From Acetobacteraceae bacterium (GTDB taxonomy: Bacteria; Pseudomonadota; Alphaproteobacteria; Acetobacterales; Acetobacteraceae), in the NCBI GenBank assembly GCA_947476855.1, contig CANJSR010000040.1:1-17694 (forward strand): a DNA stretch of 17,694 nt. Reading direction: 5' to 3'. Below are positions 7,336-15,102 of this stretch, in pieces (the first letter of the stretch is position 1; every line of letters starts with the position of its first letter). The notes below the pieces were generated by a model that did not search any database, was not told the DNA's origin, and saw nothing but the letters and a program-made list of their open reading frames with translations. Made by a program: the position numbers and the translations under genes.

Positions 7336-7336
7336 C

Positions 7337-8233
7337 ATGAGCGCGACCACCGCCGACCAGGCGCGGGCCCGCGCCCGCAGCAACAGCGGCAGCCTGCGCC
7401 GCCAGCACCAATGGGCGCTGTGGGGCAGCTATACCGCCCTGACCGCCTTCGTCATCATGTTCCTGACCCCGCCCTTCTACATGCTGATGACCAGCCTCAA
7501 GACCTCGGCCGAAATCTCGGCCGAGAAGGGCAATCCCTGGATCGTGCAATCGCCGACGATCAGCAACTTCGTCGAGCTGATCACCAGCCCGTCGTTCCAG
7601 CGGTATTTCTTCAACTCCGCCTGGGTGACGACGCTGGTGGTCATCATCAGCATGTCGATCGCCATCCTGGCGGCCTTCAGCCTGTCGCGGATGGGCTTCA
7701 AGGGCAGCCAGGCGATCGCGACGGGGGTGTTCCTGACCTACCTGGTGCCGCCCTCGCTGCTGTTCATCCCGCTGTTCCAGATCGTCGGCTGGATGAATCT
7801 GCTGGACAACACCTGGGTGCTGGTCCTGCTGTTCCCGACGCTGGCGGTGCCGTTCTGCACCTGGATCATGATCGGCTATTTCGGCTCCATCCCAAGGGAA
7901 CTGGACGAGGCGGCGCTGATCGACGGGGCAAGCTACATGCAGATCCTGTTCCAGATCTTCATCCCCGTCGCCCTGCCCGGCATCATCGCGGCTACGATCT
8001 TCGCCTTCACCGTCGGCTGGGGTGCCTTCCTCTATCCGCTGGCCTTCCTCTACAAGGGCGAGCAACTAGTGCTGACCGTCGGCATCGTGTCGGAACTGAT
8101 CCGCGGCGACGTCTTCGCCTGGGGCAAGATCATGGCTGCCTGCGTCATTGGCGCGCTGCCGCCGATCCTGATCTATACGTTCCTGATGGACTACTACATC
8201 GCTGGCCTGACCGCCGGCGCCACTAAGGGGTAA
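7337..8233 (+). CDS. ABC transporter permease, MalG/UgpE type
   Basis: This 298-residue protein is the second membrane subunit. After a basic N-terminal cytoplasmic segment come a first membrane helix at about residues 29-50, a periplasmic stretch, and five more helices. The EAA loop is at residues 191-210 ([10 protein letters not shown] onward, then FIPVALPG), as in MalG/UgpE/carbohydrate-import permease 2. The ATG is 1 nt after the previous stop and is preceded by AAGGAG at 7321-7326, inside the end of the upstream gene. With the MalF-like subunit it forms the translocation pore. No truncation or unusual residue is seen. Confidence 0.9.
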   Translation: MSATTADQARARARSNSGSLRRQHQWALWGSYTALTAFVIMFLTPPFYMLMTSLKTSAEISAEKGNPWIVQSPTISNFVELITSPSFQRYFFNSAWVTTLVVIISMSIAILAAFSLSRMGFKGSQAIATGVFLTYLVPPSLLFIPLFQIVGWMNLLDNTWVLVLLFPTLAVPFCTWIMIGYFGSIPRELDEAALIDGASYMQILFQIFIPVALPGIIAATIFAFTVGWGAFLYPLAFLYKGEQLVLTVGIVSELIRGDVFAWGKIMAACVIGALPPILIYTFLMDYYIAGLTAGATKG

Positions 8234-8240
8234 ACGTCCC

Positions 8241-9338
8241 ATGGCCGAGGTTTCACTCAAGAAGATCGTCAAGGAGTACGAGGGCGGCGTCCAGGCGGTC
8301 AAAGGCATCGACCTGGACATCGCCAACCACGAATTCGTGGTGCTGGTCGGCCCCTCCGGCTGCGGCAAGTCCACCACCCTGCGGATGATCGCGGGGCTGG
8401 AGGAGATCAGCGACGGCGAAATCTGGATCGGCGGCGATGTCGTCAACGACGTTCCCCCGCGCGACCGCGACATCGCCATGGTGTTCCAGAACTACGCGCT
8501 GTACCCGCACATGTCCGTGTTTGAGAACATGGCCTTCGGGCTCAAGCTGCGGAAGTTCCCGAAGGAGGAAATCCGCAAGCGCGTGGATGAAGCCGCGCGG
8601 ATGCTCGATATCGTTCCCCTGCTGGACCGCAAGCCCAAGGCCCTGTCGGGCGGGCAGCGTCAGCGCGTCGCCATGGGGCGCGCCATCGTGCGCAACCCCA
8701 AGGTGTTCCTGTTCGATGAGCCCCTGTCGAACCTGGATGCCAAATTGCGCGTGCAGATGCGGACCGAGATCAAGAAGGTCCATCAGATGGTGCCGACCAC
8801 CACCGTCTACGTCACCCATGACCAGGTGGAAGCGATGACGCTCGCCGACCGCGTCGTCGTCATGAACCAGGGCATCATCGAGCAGGTGGGCGCCCCGCAG
8901 GAGCTGTACCACAACCCGGCAACGCGGTTCGTGGCGGGCTTCATCGGGTCCCCCGCCATGAACTTCCTGCCGGTGCAGGTGCTGGACGATGGTGGGCTGA
9001 AGATCCAGTTGGCGGACGGGACGAAGCTGGCGGTGCCGCCCGGGAAGGTCGACCGCTATGGGCCGCACAAGGGGAAGCGGATGACGCTGGGCATCCGCCC
9101 CGAGCATCTGACCGAAACGCGGGAGAACCCGAAGGCCGGCGTGCAGCGGATGAACGCGCTGGTGGACGTGGTGGAGCCGATGGGGATGGAGACCCTGGTC
9201 CACTTCTTCATCGACGGCGTCGCCATGTGCGCGCGGGTCGATCCGCTGACGATTGCTCGTCCCGGGGAAATCCTGCCGCTGGCGGCGGATATGAACAACA
9301 TGCACCTGATCGACGACCAGACGCACAAAGTGGTTTGA
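8241..9338 (+). CDS. ABC transporter ATP-binding protein, MalK/UgpC family
   Basis: This 365-residue cytoplasmic ATPase powers the importer. Walker [10 protein letters not shown] is at 37-45, the Q-loop glutamine is Q83 ([11 protein letters not shown]), the signature [10 protein letters not shown] begins at 135, Walker B VFLFDE is at 155-160 and the switch histidine is H193 (VTHDQVEA). After about residue 235 follows a C-terminal regulatory extension with the GIRPEHL motif (284-290), typical of TOBE domains in MalK, UgpC and MsmK. The start has AAGGGG about 10 nt upstream, straddling the previous stop, 7 bp after permease 2. All catalytic elements are intact. It is the last gene of the operon, and a clear intrinsic terminator follows. 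Confidence 0.93.
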   Translation: MAEVSLKKIVKEYEGGVQAVKGIDLDIANHEFVVLVGPSGCGKSTTLRMIAGLEEISDGEIWIGGDVVNDVPPRDRDIAMVFQNYALYPHMSVFENMAFGLKLRKFPKEEIRKRVDEAARMLDIVPLLDRKPKALSGGQRQRVAMGRAIVRNPKVFLFDEPLSNLDAKLRVQMRTEIKKVHQMVPTTTVYVTHDQVEAMTLADRVVVMNQGIIEQVGAPQELYHNPATRFVAGFIGSPAMNFLPVQVLDDGGLKIQLADGTKLAVPPGKVDRYGPHKGKRMTLGIRPEHLTETRENPKAGVQRMNALVDVVEPMGMETLVHFFIDGVAMCARVDPLTIARPGEILPLAADMNNMHLIDDQTHKVV

Positions 9339-9362
9339 GGGAGGGTTCTTTCCGTTTCAGGG

Positions 9363-9398
9363 GCGGTGGTTGGGTGTTGGGATCGACCACCGCTTTTT
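9363..9398 (+). terminator. Rho-independent terminator of the ABC operon
   Basis: GCGGTGGT (9363-9370) and ACCACCGC (9386-9393) form a perfect 8-bp GC-rich stem with a 15-nt loop, followed immediately by TTTTT (9394-9398). It begins 24 bp after the ATPase stop codon and is the most canonical terminator in the window. Confidence 0.85.
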
Positions 9399-9399
9399 C

Positions 9400-9514
9400 A
9401 GCACGGAGAAGCAGGGAGGTTGCACGGAGGTAAGTGGAGGGTGTGTGAACATCGGCCGTTGCCCCGTGAGGCTCCTCCGTGATCCTTGGTGACTCCTCCC
9501 TTTTTCTCCGTGCT
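9400..9514. repeat. imperfect long inverted repeat built from CACGGAG units
   Basis: AGCACGGAGAA (9400-9410) is mirrored by TTCTCCGTGCT (9504-9514). Inside these lie AGGGAGG (9413-9419) opposite CCTCCCT (9495-9501), and CACGGAGG (9423-9430) opposite CCTCCGTG (9474-9481). The arms differ by about 10 bp of extra sequence on the right. The gap 9339-9607 otherwise holds only the ABC terminator and no gene. It may be a dispersed intergenic repeat or a cruciform/terminator-like structure. Confidence 0.6.
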
Positions 9515-9607
9515 TCATCAGCCGAGGGAAAACCAGGACGGGGACCCATCCACGAAGCGCGACATCCTTTATCCCGCTTCCCCCGCCCCGCTCGGCTTCT
9601 CCCTCCC

Positions 9608-10246
9608 TCAGACCACGGCCTGGCTGGAGATGTGCGTCCGATATGCCGGCCGCTCACACAACCGGTCGTACCAGGCGCGGATGTTCGGCAGGTCCGGCCG
9701 CTCCAGTCCCAGATAGTCCATGTTGAACCAGCGATGCGCGTGGACGCCCCAGGGGATGTCGGCCAGCGTGAAGTCCGCACCCGCGATGAAGGCGTGTTGG
9801 CCCAGACGCGGCTCGATGAAGCCCCAGGCCTTGGCGGTGTCGTGGATTGCCTGCTGGAGCGCCGCCATATCGCGCTGGTCGGCCGGCGTGCGCACCAGGC
9901 CCCAGAAGACCTGGCTCATGGGACGGTTGAACGTCGTCTGTTGCGCGTCCATCCAGCGGTCGACGTTTGCGCGCGCCTGCGGCTCTTGCGGCCAGAGCGG
10001 CGAGTTGGGAGCATGCGCGTGGCACAAATAGCGCAGGATCGCGTTGCTCTCCCACAGCGTGAAGTCGCCTTCCTGGAGCGTCGGGACCAGGCCGGTCGGG
10101 TTCATGCCCCGGTATTCCGCCGTGTCGGTCTTGCCGAACGCCCCGCCGACGTCGATCCGCTCGAACGGCAGGCCCAGTTCGTCCAGCCCCCACAGCACTT
10201 TCATGACATTGCTCGACGTCTTGCGGCCCCAGACGATGCGCTGCAT
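9608..10246 (-). CDS. glutathione S-transferase family protein
   Basis: This 212-residue cytoplasmic protein has the standard two-domain GST layout. The N-terminal thioredoxin-like domain (about 1-78) contains GRKTSSNVMKV, where a serine near residue 11-12 may serve the glutathione thiol. It also has LVPTL with the conserved cis-proline (P55) and the glutathione-contacting E66-S67 in WESNAILRYL. The helical C-terminal domain includes FIAGADFTLADIPWG, the N-capping box region of GST folds. I chose the ATG at 10246 because a GGGAG lies shortly upstream and the N-terminus then fits the family. It is transcribed away from dsbB. The substrate class is unknown; detoxification or a catabolic role are both possible. 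Confidence 0.88.
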   Translation of the reverse strand: MQRIVWGRKTSSNVMKVLWGLDELGLPFERIDVGGAFGKTDTAEYRGMNPTGLVPTLQEGDFTLWESNAILRYLCHAHAPNSPLWPQEPQARANVDRWMDAQQTTFNRPMSQVFWGLVRTPADQRDMAALQQAIHDTAKAWGFIEPRLGQHAFIAGADFTLADIPWGVHAHRWFNMDYLGLERPDLPNIRAWYDRLCERPAYRTHISSQAVV

Positions 10247-10311
10247 GGCTTGTCTCTCCCCGATATCAAGGTCGGCACAGTAGCGCGGATCGGCAACTTG
10301 CGCGACCGCCC

Positions 10312-10830
10312 ATGCGGGTCCAAATGCGGAGCATGAGACGATCATCCGTCCGCACGATCGGCCTGACAGGCGCCCTGACCTGCGCGATCGCCCTGGCCGT
10401 GGCGCACGGGTCGGAGACGTTCGGGGAACTCGTGCCCTGCGCGCTGTGCCTGTGGGAGCGTTGGCCCTACCGGATCGCCGCCCTCTGCGGCATCGCCGCG
10501 GCCTTCCTGCCCGGCCCCGCGGGGCGCGCGATGGCATGGGGGATGATCGGGGTGATCGCCGGCGGGGCGGGTATCGCCTTCGTGCATGTCGGCGTCGAGT
10601 TCGGCTGGTGGCCGAGCCCTCTGCCCGAATGTGCGGCGCCGTCGATGTCGATGGGGTCGATCGCGGATCGGCTGGCCTCGATGCCCGCGCGCCCGTCCAA
10701 GCCGTGCGATGAGCCAGTGTTCCTGGTGCCCTTCCTGCCGCTGTCGATGGCGGCCATCAACCTGCTGTTCGCCACGACGCTGGCCGCCCTGCTGGCCTTC
10801 GCGATGGCGCCGAGGAGTTTCCGCCGATGA
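10312..10830 (+). CDS. dsbB: disulfide bond formation protein B (DsbB)
   Basis: This 172-residue inner-membrane protein has four membrane segments, at about residues 14-32, 52-68, 73-92 and 144-166. DsbB reoxidises the periplasmic oxidase DsbA and passes electrons to ubiquinone. All four catalytic cysteines are present: C43 and C46 in PCALCLWERWPY on the first periplasmic loop, and C107 and C132 on the second. Their spacing is almost the same as in E. coli DsbB (41, 44, 104, 130). The start is uncertain because ATGs occur at 10312, 10324 and 10333, none with an ideal ribosome site; the longest is given. Its stop overlaps the start of coq7 (ATGA), which suggests one transcript with the ubiquinone-biosynthesis gene. 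No dsbA is in the window. Confidence 0.9.
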   Translation: MRVQMRSMRRSSVRTIGLTGALTCAIALAVAHGSETFGELVPCALCLWERWPYRIAALCGIAAAFLPGPAGRAMAWGMIGVIAGGAGIAFVHVGVEFGWWPSPLPECAAPSMSMGSIADRLASMPARPSKPCDEPVFLVPFLPLSMAAINLLFATTLAALLAFAMAPRSFRR

Positions 10831-11375
10831 CAACCCTATCCCGCGCGCTGCCCGGTGATCCACCCGCCGACCAGGCCGTGGCCCGGATGGTGCGGGTGGA
10901 CCACGCCGGCGAATACGGCGCCACGCGGATCTATGCCGGGCAGTTGGCGGTGCTGCGGAACAGCGACAAGGCAGACCTGATCCGCCACATGCAAGCGCAG
11001 GAGCAAGCCCACCTCACAACTTTCAACGGCCTCATCGCTCGGCGTCGCGTCCGCCCGACCGCGCTGCTGCCGTTCTGGCACCTGGCCGGTTTCGCCCTGG
11101 GCGCGGTGACGGCGGCGATGGGGGAACGCGCGGCAATGGCCTGCACCGTCGCGGTGGAGGAAGCGATCGACGAACACTACAGCGCGCAGATCGCGGACCT
11201 CGGTGACCGGGAACCGGCGCTGCGGGCGACGATCGAAACCTTCCGCGCCGAGGAGTTGGAACACCGCGACATCGGCCTGGAACACGGGGCGGAGGACGCC
11301 CCCGGCTATCGGTTCCTGTCAGCCGCGATCAAGGCGGGTTGCAAGGTGGCGATCAGGCTCAGCGAACGGGTCTGA
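10827..11375 (+). CDS. coq7: 3-demethoxyubiquinol 3-hydroxylase (Coq7/CAT5 family di-iron enzyme)
   Basis: This 182-residue protein is the size of bacterial Coq7. Coq7 hydroxylates demethoxyubiquinol in the late steps of ubiquinone synthesis at the membrane surface. The di-iron ligands are visible in order: E29 in VDHAGEYGA, E59 and H62 in QEQAH, E111 in VEEAIDEHY, and E143 with H146 in EELEHRDIG. The E29 to E59 spacing of 30 matches the human enzyme's E60 to E90. The ATG at 10827 overlaps the dsbB stop by 4 bp and has GAGGAG at 10812-10817. Linkage to dsbB makes biochemical sense because DsbB uses ubiquinone as electron acceptor. Coq7, rather than the flavin enzyme UbiF, fits an alphaproteobacterium. 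Confidence 0.93.
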   Translation: MTTLSRALPGDPPADQAVARMVRVDHAGEYGATRIYAGQLAVLRNSDKADLIRHMQAQEQAHLTTFNGLIARRRVRPTALLPFWHLAGFALGAVTAAMGERAAMACTVAVEEAIDEHYSAQIADLGDREPALRATIETFRAEELEHRDIGLEHGAEDAPGYRFLSAAIKAGCKVAIRLSERV

Positions 11376-11388
11376 GCAAGGCGGCTGG

Positions 11389-11411
11389 CGGGGTGGCTCA
11401 CGCCCACCCCG
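11389..11411. terminator. hairpin between convergent coq7 and DapA-family gene
   Basis: CGGGGTGG (11389-11396) and CCACCCCG (11404-11411) form a perfect 8-bp stem with a 7-nt loop in the 48-bp gap between two convergent genes. There is no T-tract, so it would act as a bidirectional stem rather than a classical intrinsic terminator. Confidence 0.5.
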
Positions 11412-11423
11412 GGACTGTCCTGC

Positions 11424-12386
11424 TCAGGCCGCGAGGTCCAGTGCGCCCTCGGGTCCGATACCGGCTTGGCGCAGAGCCTCCCGCAGGCGGTCCCGCTCGG
11501 CGTCGGTGATGCGGACCAAGGGCGGTCGGACCACGGCGCGTTCCATGCGGCCGAGCATGACGAGGCATTCCTTCATACGGTTGTGCATGTCCAGGGCGGG
11601 GGCGGCGTAGAAGGCCTGGGCCAGGGGGTAGATGCGGTCGTTGATCGCGCGGGCACGCCGCAGGTCATTGGCCTGGATCGCCTGGAACAGGGCGGATTGC
11701 AGGTCGGGGATCACGCTGCCCGAACCGGACAGCAGCCCCGCCGCGCCCATCGTCAGGGAGTGCATGAGCCAGGCCGAATGGGTGGTCAGCACGTTGACTG
11801 GGCGGCTGAGCGACTGGAGCGTGCGGATTTGTCGCTCATGCAGCATCGGATCGTTGCACCAGTCCTTGATGGCACGGATGGAGGGGATGGCCTCGGCCAT
11901 CTTCACGATCGTGTCCAGCGGATAGCTGAGCGTGCTGCGTTCCGGGTAGGCGAAGACGATGATCGGCAGGTCGGTGGCGTCGGCGATGGTGGAGAAATGG
12001 GCGATCGCCATTTCGGGCCGAAGCTGCCCGCCCATGGAGAAGACCTGGGAGGGGAACACCAGGATCGCCGCGGCCCCATGCCGTTCGGCCATGCGGGCTA
12101 GCTTCGCCGCCTGATGGGAGCCATCGGCCCAGACACCGCTGATAACGGGCAGGCGGTCACCGACTTCCTCCATGGTCACGTCGAGGATGCGTTCCTGTTC
12201 CTCGAACGTGCAGGCATGGACCTCGGAGGCATGGCCGTTGACCGTGATCGCCGAGAGGCCGCGCGTGCGGGCGACATCGCGCAGATGGGCGCGGGTGCCG
12301 GCTTCGTCGATCGAGCAATCGTCCTTCAGCGCCAGGAGGGTGGCGGGGATGACGCCGTGGGGAAGGTCGTCCTTGAAGCGGGGCAT
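11424..12386 (-). CDS. dihydrodipicolinate synthase (DapA) family aldolase/lyase
   Basis: This 320-residue TIM-barrel enzyme belongs to the DHDPS/N-acetylneuraminate lyase superfamily, class I aldolases that use a lysine Schiff base. K174 in IRAIKDW is the likely Schiff-base lysine and Y147 in VFAYPER the conserved tyrosine. NGHASE (50-55) replaces the usual GTTGE substrate loop, so it is probably not the biosynthetic lysine-pathway DapA but a catabolic relative. The length, slightly above true DapA (about 290), fits that reading. The ATG at 12386 is preceded by a weak purine-rich site. It diverges from yraN with 63 bp between starts. Possible activities include keto-acid aldolase/dehydratase reactions on sugar acids or amino-acid derivatives; the sequence does not decide. 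Confidence 0.85.
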   Translation of the reverse strand: MPRFKDDLPHGVIPATLLALKDDCSIDEAGTRAHLRDVARTRGLSAITVNGHASEVHACTFEEQERILDVTMEEVGDRLPVISGVWADGSHQAAKLARMAERHGAAAILVFPSQVFSMGGQLRPEMAIAHFSTIADATDLPIIVFAYPERSTLSYPLDTIVKMAEAIPSIRAIKDWCNDPMLHERQIRTLQSLSRPVNVLTTHSAWLMHSLTMGAAGLLSGSGSVIPDLQSALFQAIQANDLRRARAINDRIYPLAQAFYAAPALDMHNRMKECLVMLGRMERAVVRPPLVRITDAERDRLREALRQAGIGPEGALDLAA

Positions 12387-12449
12387 GGCGGGTTCTCTTG
12401 GTGGCGTTTCGTTAGGGGGATGTTAACCGGTTCGGGGTCATCCTGCATC

Positions 12450-12818
12450 ATGGAAGGAAGCGCTCGCCCCACGTCCCACGCCCGCGGTGTCGCGGCCGAG
12501 GATGCCGCCTGTTCGGCCCTGTGCGCCGATGGGTGGACGATCCTGGCGCGCCGCCGTCGTACGCCCGCCGGGGAGATCGATATCCTGGCCGAACGCGAGG
12601 GACTTCTGGCGGTGGTCGAGGTGAAGGCCCGTGCCCGACTGGCCGAGGCGGCCGTCGCGGTGACGCCTCGGCAACAGGCCCGGTTGCTGGAAGCGACGGA
12701 CCTGATCCTGGCGGAAAACCCCGCGTGGGGGATGAACGGTGTGCGCTTTGACCTGCTGCTGGTCGATGCCTCGGGCCGGGTGCGCCGGATCGCCGACGCC
12801 TTCCGGCGGGAGGGTTAG
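12450..12818 (+). CDS. yraN: YraN family protein (UPF0102 endonuclease-like fold)
   Basis: This 122-residue protein is the normal length for YraN. The conserved core reads RRRTPAGEIDILAEREG followed by VVEVKAR, which gives the D and E-x-K residues of a PD-(D/E)xK nuclease-like fold, then FDLLLVD. Its cellular role is not established, but it is widely conserved and probably acts on nucleic acid. I chose the ATG at 12450 because it begins where the family begins; no strong ribosome site is visible, and the frame is open upstream with another ATG at 12420. Its TAG (12816-12818) overlaps the convergent stop codon of the antitoxin gene. In many alphaproteobacteria yraN lies near comM or gshB; here the comM gene is close, but a toxin-antitoxin pair separates them. 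Confidence 0.88.
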   Translation: MEGSARPTSHARGVAAEDAACSALCADGWTILARRRRTPAGEIDILAEREGLLAVVEVKARARLAEAAVAVTPRQQARLLEATDLILAENPAWGMNGVRFDLLLVDASGRVRRIADAFRREG

Positions 12819-13165
12819 AGGGCGATCGCCACGGTGATCCGGTCAGCGGTCGTATGCAGGCCTCCGTCGACCCGATGCAGCAGCCCGGCGGTTTCCAGGG
12901 CGGTCACGTCGACATGGACACGGCTGTACTGCCGGTCGATCTCCCGCGCCAGGCCGCTGATCGTCAGGCCCGGATGGCCGTGGACGTAGCGTAGCAGGCG
13001 ATAACGCTCACCGGTCAGGACCGAGGACAGACCTTCCCAGGAGTCGAACGATAGGACCCGGCTGGCGGCAACGGTTTCGCCGCTTTCCGTCCGTTTCCAG
13101 GCATCCAGGAAATCGGCGGCGTCCTGTTCGAGGGACCCACCCACGATGACCTTCACATCAGACAT
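12815..13165 (-). CDS. TumA/HVO_A0114-type winged-helix antitoxin
   Basis: This 116-residue protein has a winged helix-turn-helix at about residues 46-105. ERYRLLRYVHGHPGLTISGL leads into LAREIDRQYSRVHVDVTALE and then AGLLHRVDGG, the wing. It matches my recollection of the HVO_A0114 DNA-binding family that accompanies TumE toxins. It would neutralise the toxin encoded immediately upstream and probably autoregulates the module. The ATG at 13165 has AAGGAC about 9 nt upstream and lies 12 bp after the toxin stop. The toxin-first order is the reverse of many type II modules but usual for this family as I know it. Its stop overlaps the convergent yraN stop by three bases. Confidence 0.78.
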   Translation of the reverse strand: MSDVKVIVGGSLEQDAADFLDAWKRTESGETVAASRVLSFDSWEGLSSVLTGERYRLLRYVHGHPGLTISGLAREIDRQYSRVHVDVTALETAGLLHRVDGGLHTTADRITVAIAL

Positions 13166-13177
13166 GATCTTGTCCTT

Positions 13178-13492
13178 TCAGCACTGCCGGCGGGCGGCAC
13201 GGACGTCGGCGAGGAAATCAGCCATGAGCTGTTCCGGGGAGGTAAAGGCATATGGCTCCTGATGCGGGCCATAATGACGGTGATCCCCCTTGCCGCGTTC
13301 GTTGTCGTATCCGATCAGGCGTCCTTCTTCATTGCCATAGAACAGGGAATACTTGAGCCGATGCGCGGACCCTTGCACCGGCGTAGGCACTTCCCACAGA
13401 ACCATCTCGGCGATCATCCCGTCATCGAAGACACGCTTGCGCTGGAGGATCAGCCTTGCCCTGCGTATAACAATTTCCGTGATAGGTATCAA
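13178..13492 (-). CDS. TumE family toxin (DUF6516) of a toxin-antitoxin pair
   Basis: This small protein has about 104 residues. The block IGYDNERGKGDHRHYG, followed by EPYAFTSPEQLMADF, is the hallmark of the TumE toxin family (DUF6516), and the N-terminal pattern of alternating strands (EMVLWEVP, KYSLFYG) also fits. The biochemical target of this family is not known to me. There is no ATG near the start. TTG codons occur at 13498 and 13492; the latter is 8 nt from an AGGAG (minus strand, 13505-13501) and is preferred, whereas the former is only 2 nt away. It starts 15 bp after the comM stop on the same strand and is followed after 12 bp by the antitoxin gene, so read-through from comM is expected. 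Confidence 0.8.
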   Translation of the reverse strand: MIPITEIVIRRARLILQRKRVFDDGMIAEMVLWEVPTPVQGSAHRLKYSLFYGNEEGRLIGYDNERGKGDHRHYGPHQEPYAFTSPEQLMADFLADVRAARRQC

Positions 13493-13507
13493 GTTCAATT
13501 CTCCTGT

Positions 13508-15004
13508 TCAAGATCGGCCGGGAACGCGGTGTCGGAACGCCAGGGCCTCGGCGACATGCGGGCGGGCCACGCTGTCCGCGCCGGCCAGGTCGGCGATCGA
13601 GCGGGACACGCGGATGATGCGGGTGTAGCCGCGCGGTGAGAGGCGGAGCTTCTCCATCGCCTGCTCGACCAGGCGGTGTGCTTCCGGCAGCAGTGTGATG
13701 TCCTTGGCATCGGCCTCGGCGTTGCAGGCCGGCCCGTCGGCGCCGTACCGGGCGGTCTGCACCGCCCGCGCCCGGGCGACCCTTGCGGCAACGACCGCGG
13801 TGGCCTCCCCCGGCGGGGCATGGGCGAGTTCCGCGGCGGTTGCCGGCTGCACGTCCACGGCCAGGTCGATCCGGTCGAGCACCGGCCCGCTGATCCGGTT
13901 GCGGTAGTCCTCCCCGCACCGAGGCGCCCGCCCGCATTCGCGCGATCCATCCCCGAGATACCCGCAGCGGCAGGGGTTCATCGCCGCGACCAACTGGAAC
14001 CGGGCCGGGTAGGTCACATGGGCGGTCGCACGAGACACCGTTGTCCGCCCCGACTCCATCGGCCCGCGCAGGGCTTCCAGCGCCTGGCGGGGGAACTCCG
14101 GCAATTCATCCAGGAAAAGGACGCCGCGATGGGCGAGCGAAACCTCCCCCGGTTTCGCCCTCTGCCCACCACCGGCCAGGGCGGCCTGGGACGCGGAGTG
14201 GTGTGGCTCCCGGAACGGCGGGCGCATGACCAGCCGCCCGCCATCCAGCAGGCCGGCGACGCTGTGGACCATGCTGACCTCCAGCGCCGATCGCGGGTCG
14301 AGGTCAGGCAGCAGGCCAGGCAGGCGCGCGGCGAGCATGGATTTGCCGGCGCCGGGCGGCCCGATCAGCAGCAGATTGTGGCCGCCCGCCGCCGCGATCT
14401 CGAGCGCGCGACGGGACGATTCCATGCCCTTCACGTCGCGCAGGTCGGGTCCGGGCGGGGCATCCGCGACGCCGGCGGTGACGGGCGGGGTCAGCACCTG
14501 GGTGCCCTTGAAGTGGTTGATGAGGGACAGGAGATCTGGCGGCGCCAGCACCTCGATCCGGCCGGCCCAGGCGGCTTCCCCACCCTGGCTCGCCGGACAG
14601 ATCAGGCCCAGGTCGCGGGCCGACGCCCCGATCGCGGCGGGGAGGACTCCGGCGACGGGGCTGAGCAGTCCGTCCAGGGACAGTTCTCCCAGCGCTGCAT
14701 ATCCGGCGATCTCCTCGCGCGGCAGGACCTCCATCGCCGCGAGAATGCCGAGCGCCAGGGGGAGATCGTAGTGGCTGCCCTCCTTGGCGAGGTCGGCGGG
14801 CTTCAGGTTGATCAGCACCTTTCGGGGCGGCAACGACAGGCCCATCGCGGCGAAGGCGGCGCGGACACGCTCCTTCGCCTCGGCCACGGCCTTGTCGGGC
14901 AGGCCGACCAGGATCAGCGCGGGCGTGCCGCTGCTGATCTGGACCTGGACTTCTACCGGTACGGCCTCGATGCCGGAGAATGCGAATGTGTGGGCGCGGG
15001 CCAT
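13508..15004 (-). CDS. comM: ComM/YifB family Mg-chelatase-like AAA+ ATPase
   Basis: This 498-residue protein has the expected family length. ComM is a hexameric helicase that promotes branch migration during natural transformation in studied species, and YifB homologues are widespread. The N-terminal ChlI/Lon-like domain (about 1-170) starts MARAHTFAFSGIEA. Walker A GPPGAGKS is at 215-222, followed by REPHHSAS, Walker B VLFLDE at 295-300, and the AAMNPCRCGYLGD block (341-352). C345, C347, C357 and C363 may bind zinc. GPVLDRIDL (373-381) and a C-terminal helical domain with RIIRVSRSIADL follow. I chose the ATG at 15004 by family N-terminus; an in-frame ATG at 15031 is possible. It heads an apparent unit with the downstream toxin-antitoxin genes and diverges from the GMC gene. 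Confidence 0.92.
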   Translation of the reverse strand: MARAHTFAFSGIEAVPVEVQVQISSGTPALILVGLPDKAVAEAKERVRAAFAAMGLSLPPRKVLINLKPADLAKEGSHYDLPLALGILAAMEVLPREEIAGYAALGELSLDGLLSPVAGVLPAAIGASARDLGLICPASQGGEAAWAGRIEVLAPPDLLSLINHFKGTQVLTPPVTAGVADAPPGPDLRDVKGMESSRRALEIAAAGGHNLLLIGPPGAGKSMLAARLPGLLPDLDPRSALEVSMVHSVAGLLDGGRLVMRPPFREPHHSASQAALAGGGQRAKPGEVSLAHRGVLFLDELPEFPRQALEALRGPMESGRTTVSRATAHVTYPARFQLVAAMNPCRCGYLGDGSRECGRAPRCGEDYRNRISGPVLDRIDLAVDVQPATAAELAHAPPGEATAVVAARVARARAVQTARYGADGPACNAEADAKDITLLPEAHRLVEQAMEKLRLSPRGYTRIIRVSRSIADLAGADSVARPHVAEALAFRHRVPGRS

Positions 15005-15102
15005 GGTGGCCGAGGGGGAACGGCTGCTCATGCCCCGCAGGATGGCGGCGAAAGGTAAAGAAGCTCGTAACACCGATGGAAGAACTGGCGGGCCGGCCGA
15101 GG

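Noticed and set aside
11424..12386. Calling this gene dapA to pair with dapB
   Set aside because: The substrate loop differs from true DapA and the gene is 4.5 kb away in a different unit.
13676..15058. 460-codon plus-strand frame opposite comM
   Set aside because: It lacks recognisable domains and lies fully antisense to a complete ComM with Walker motifs.
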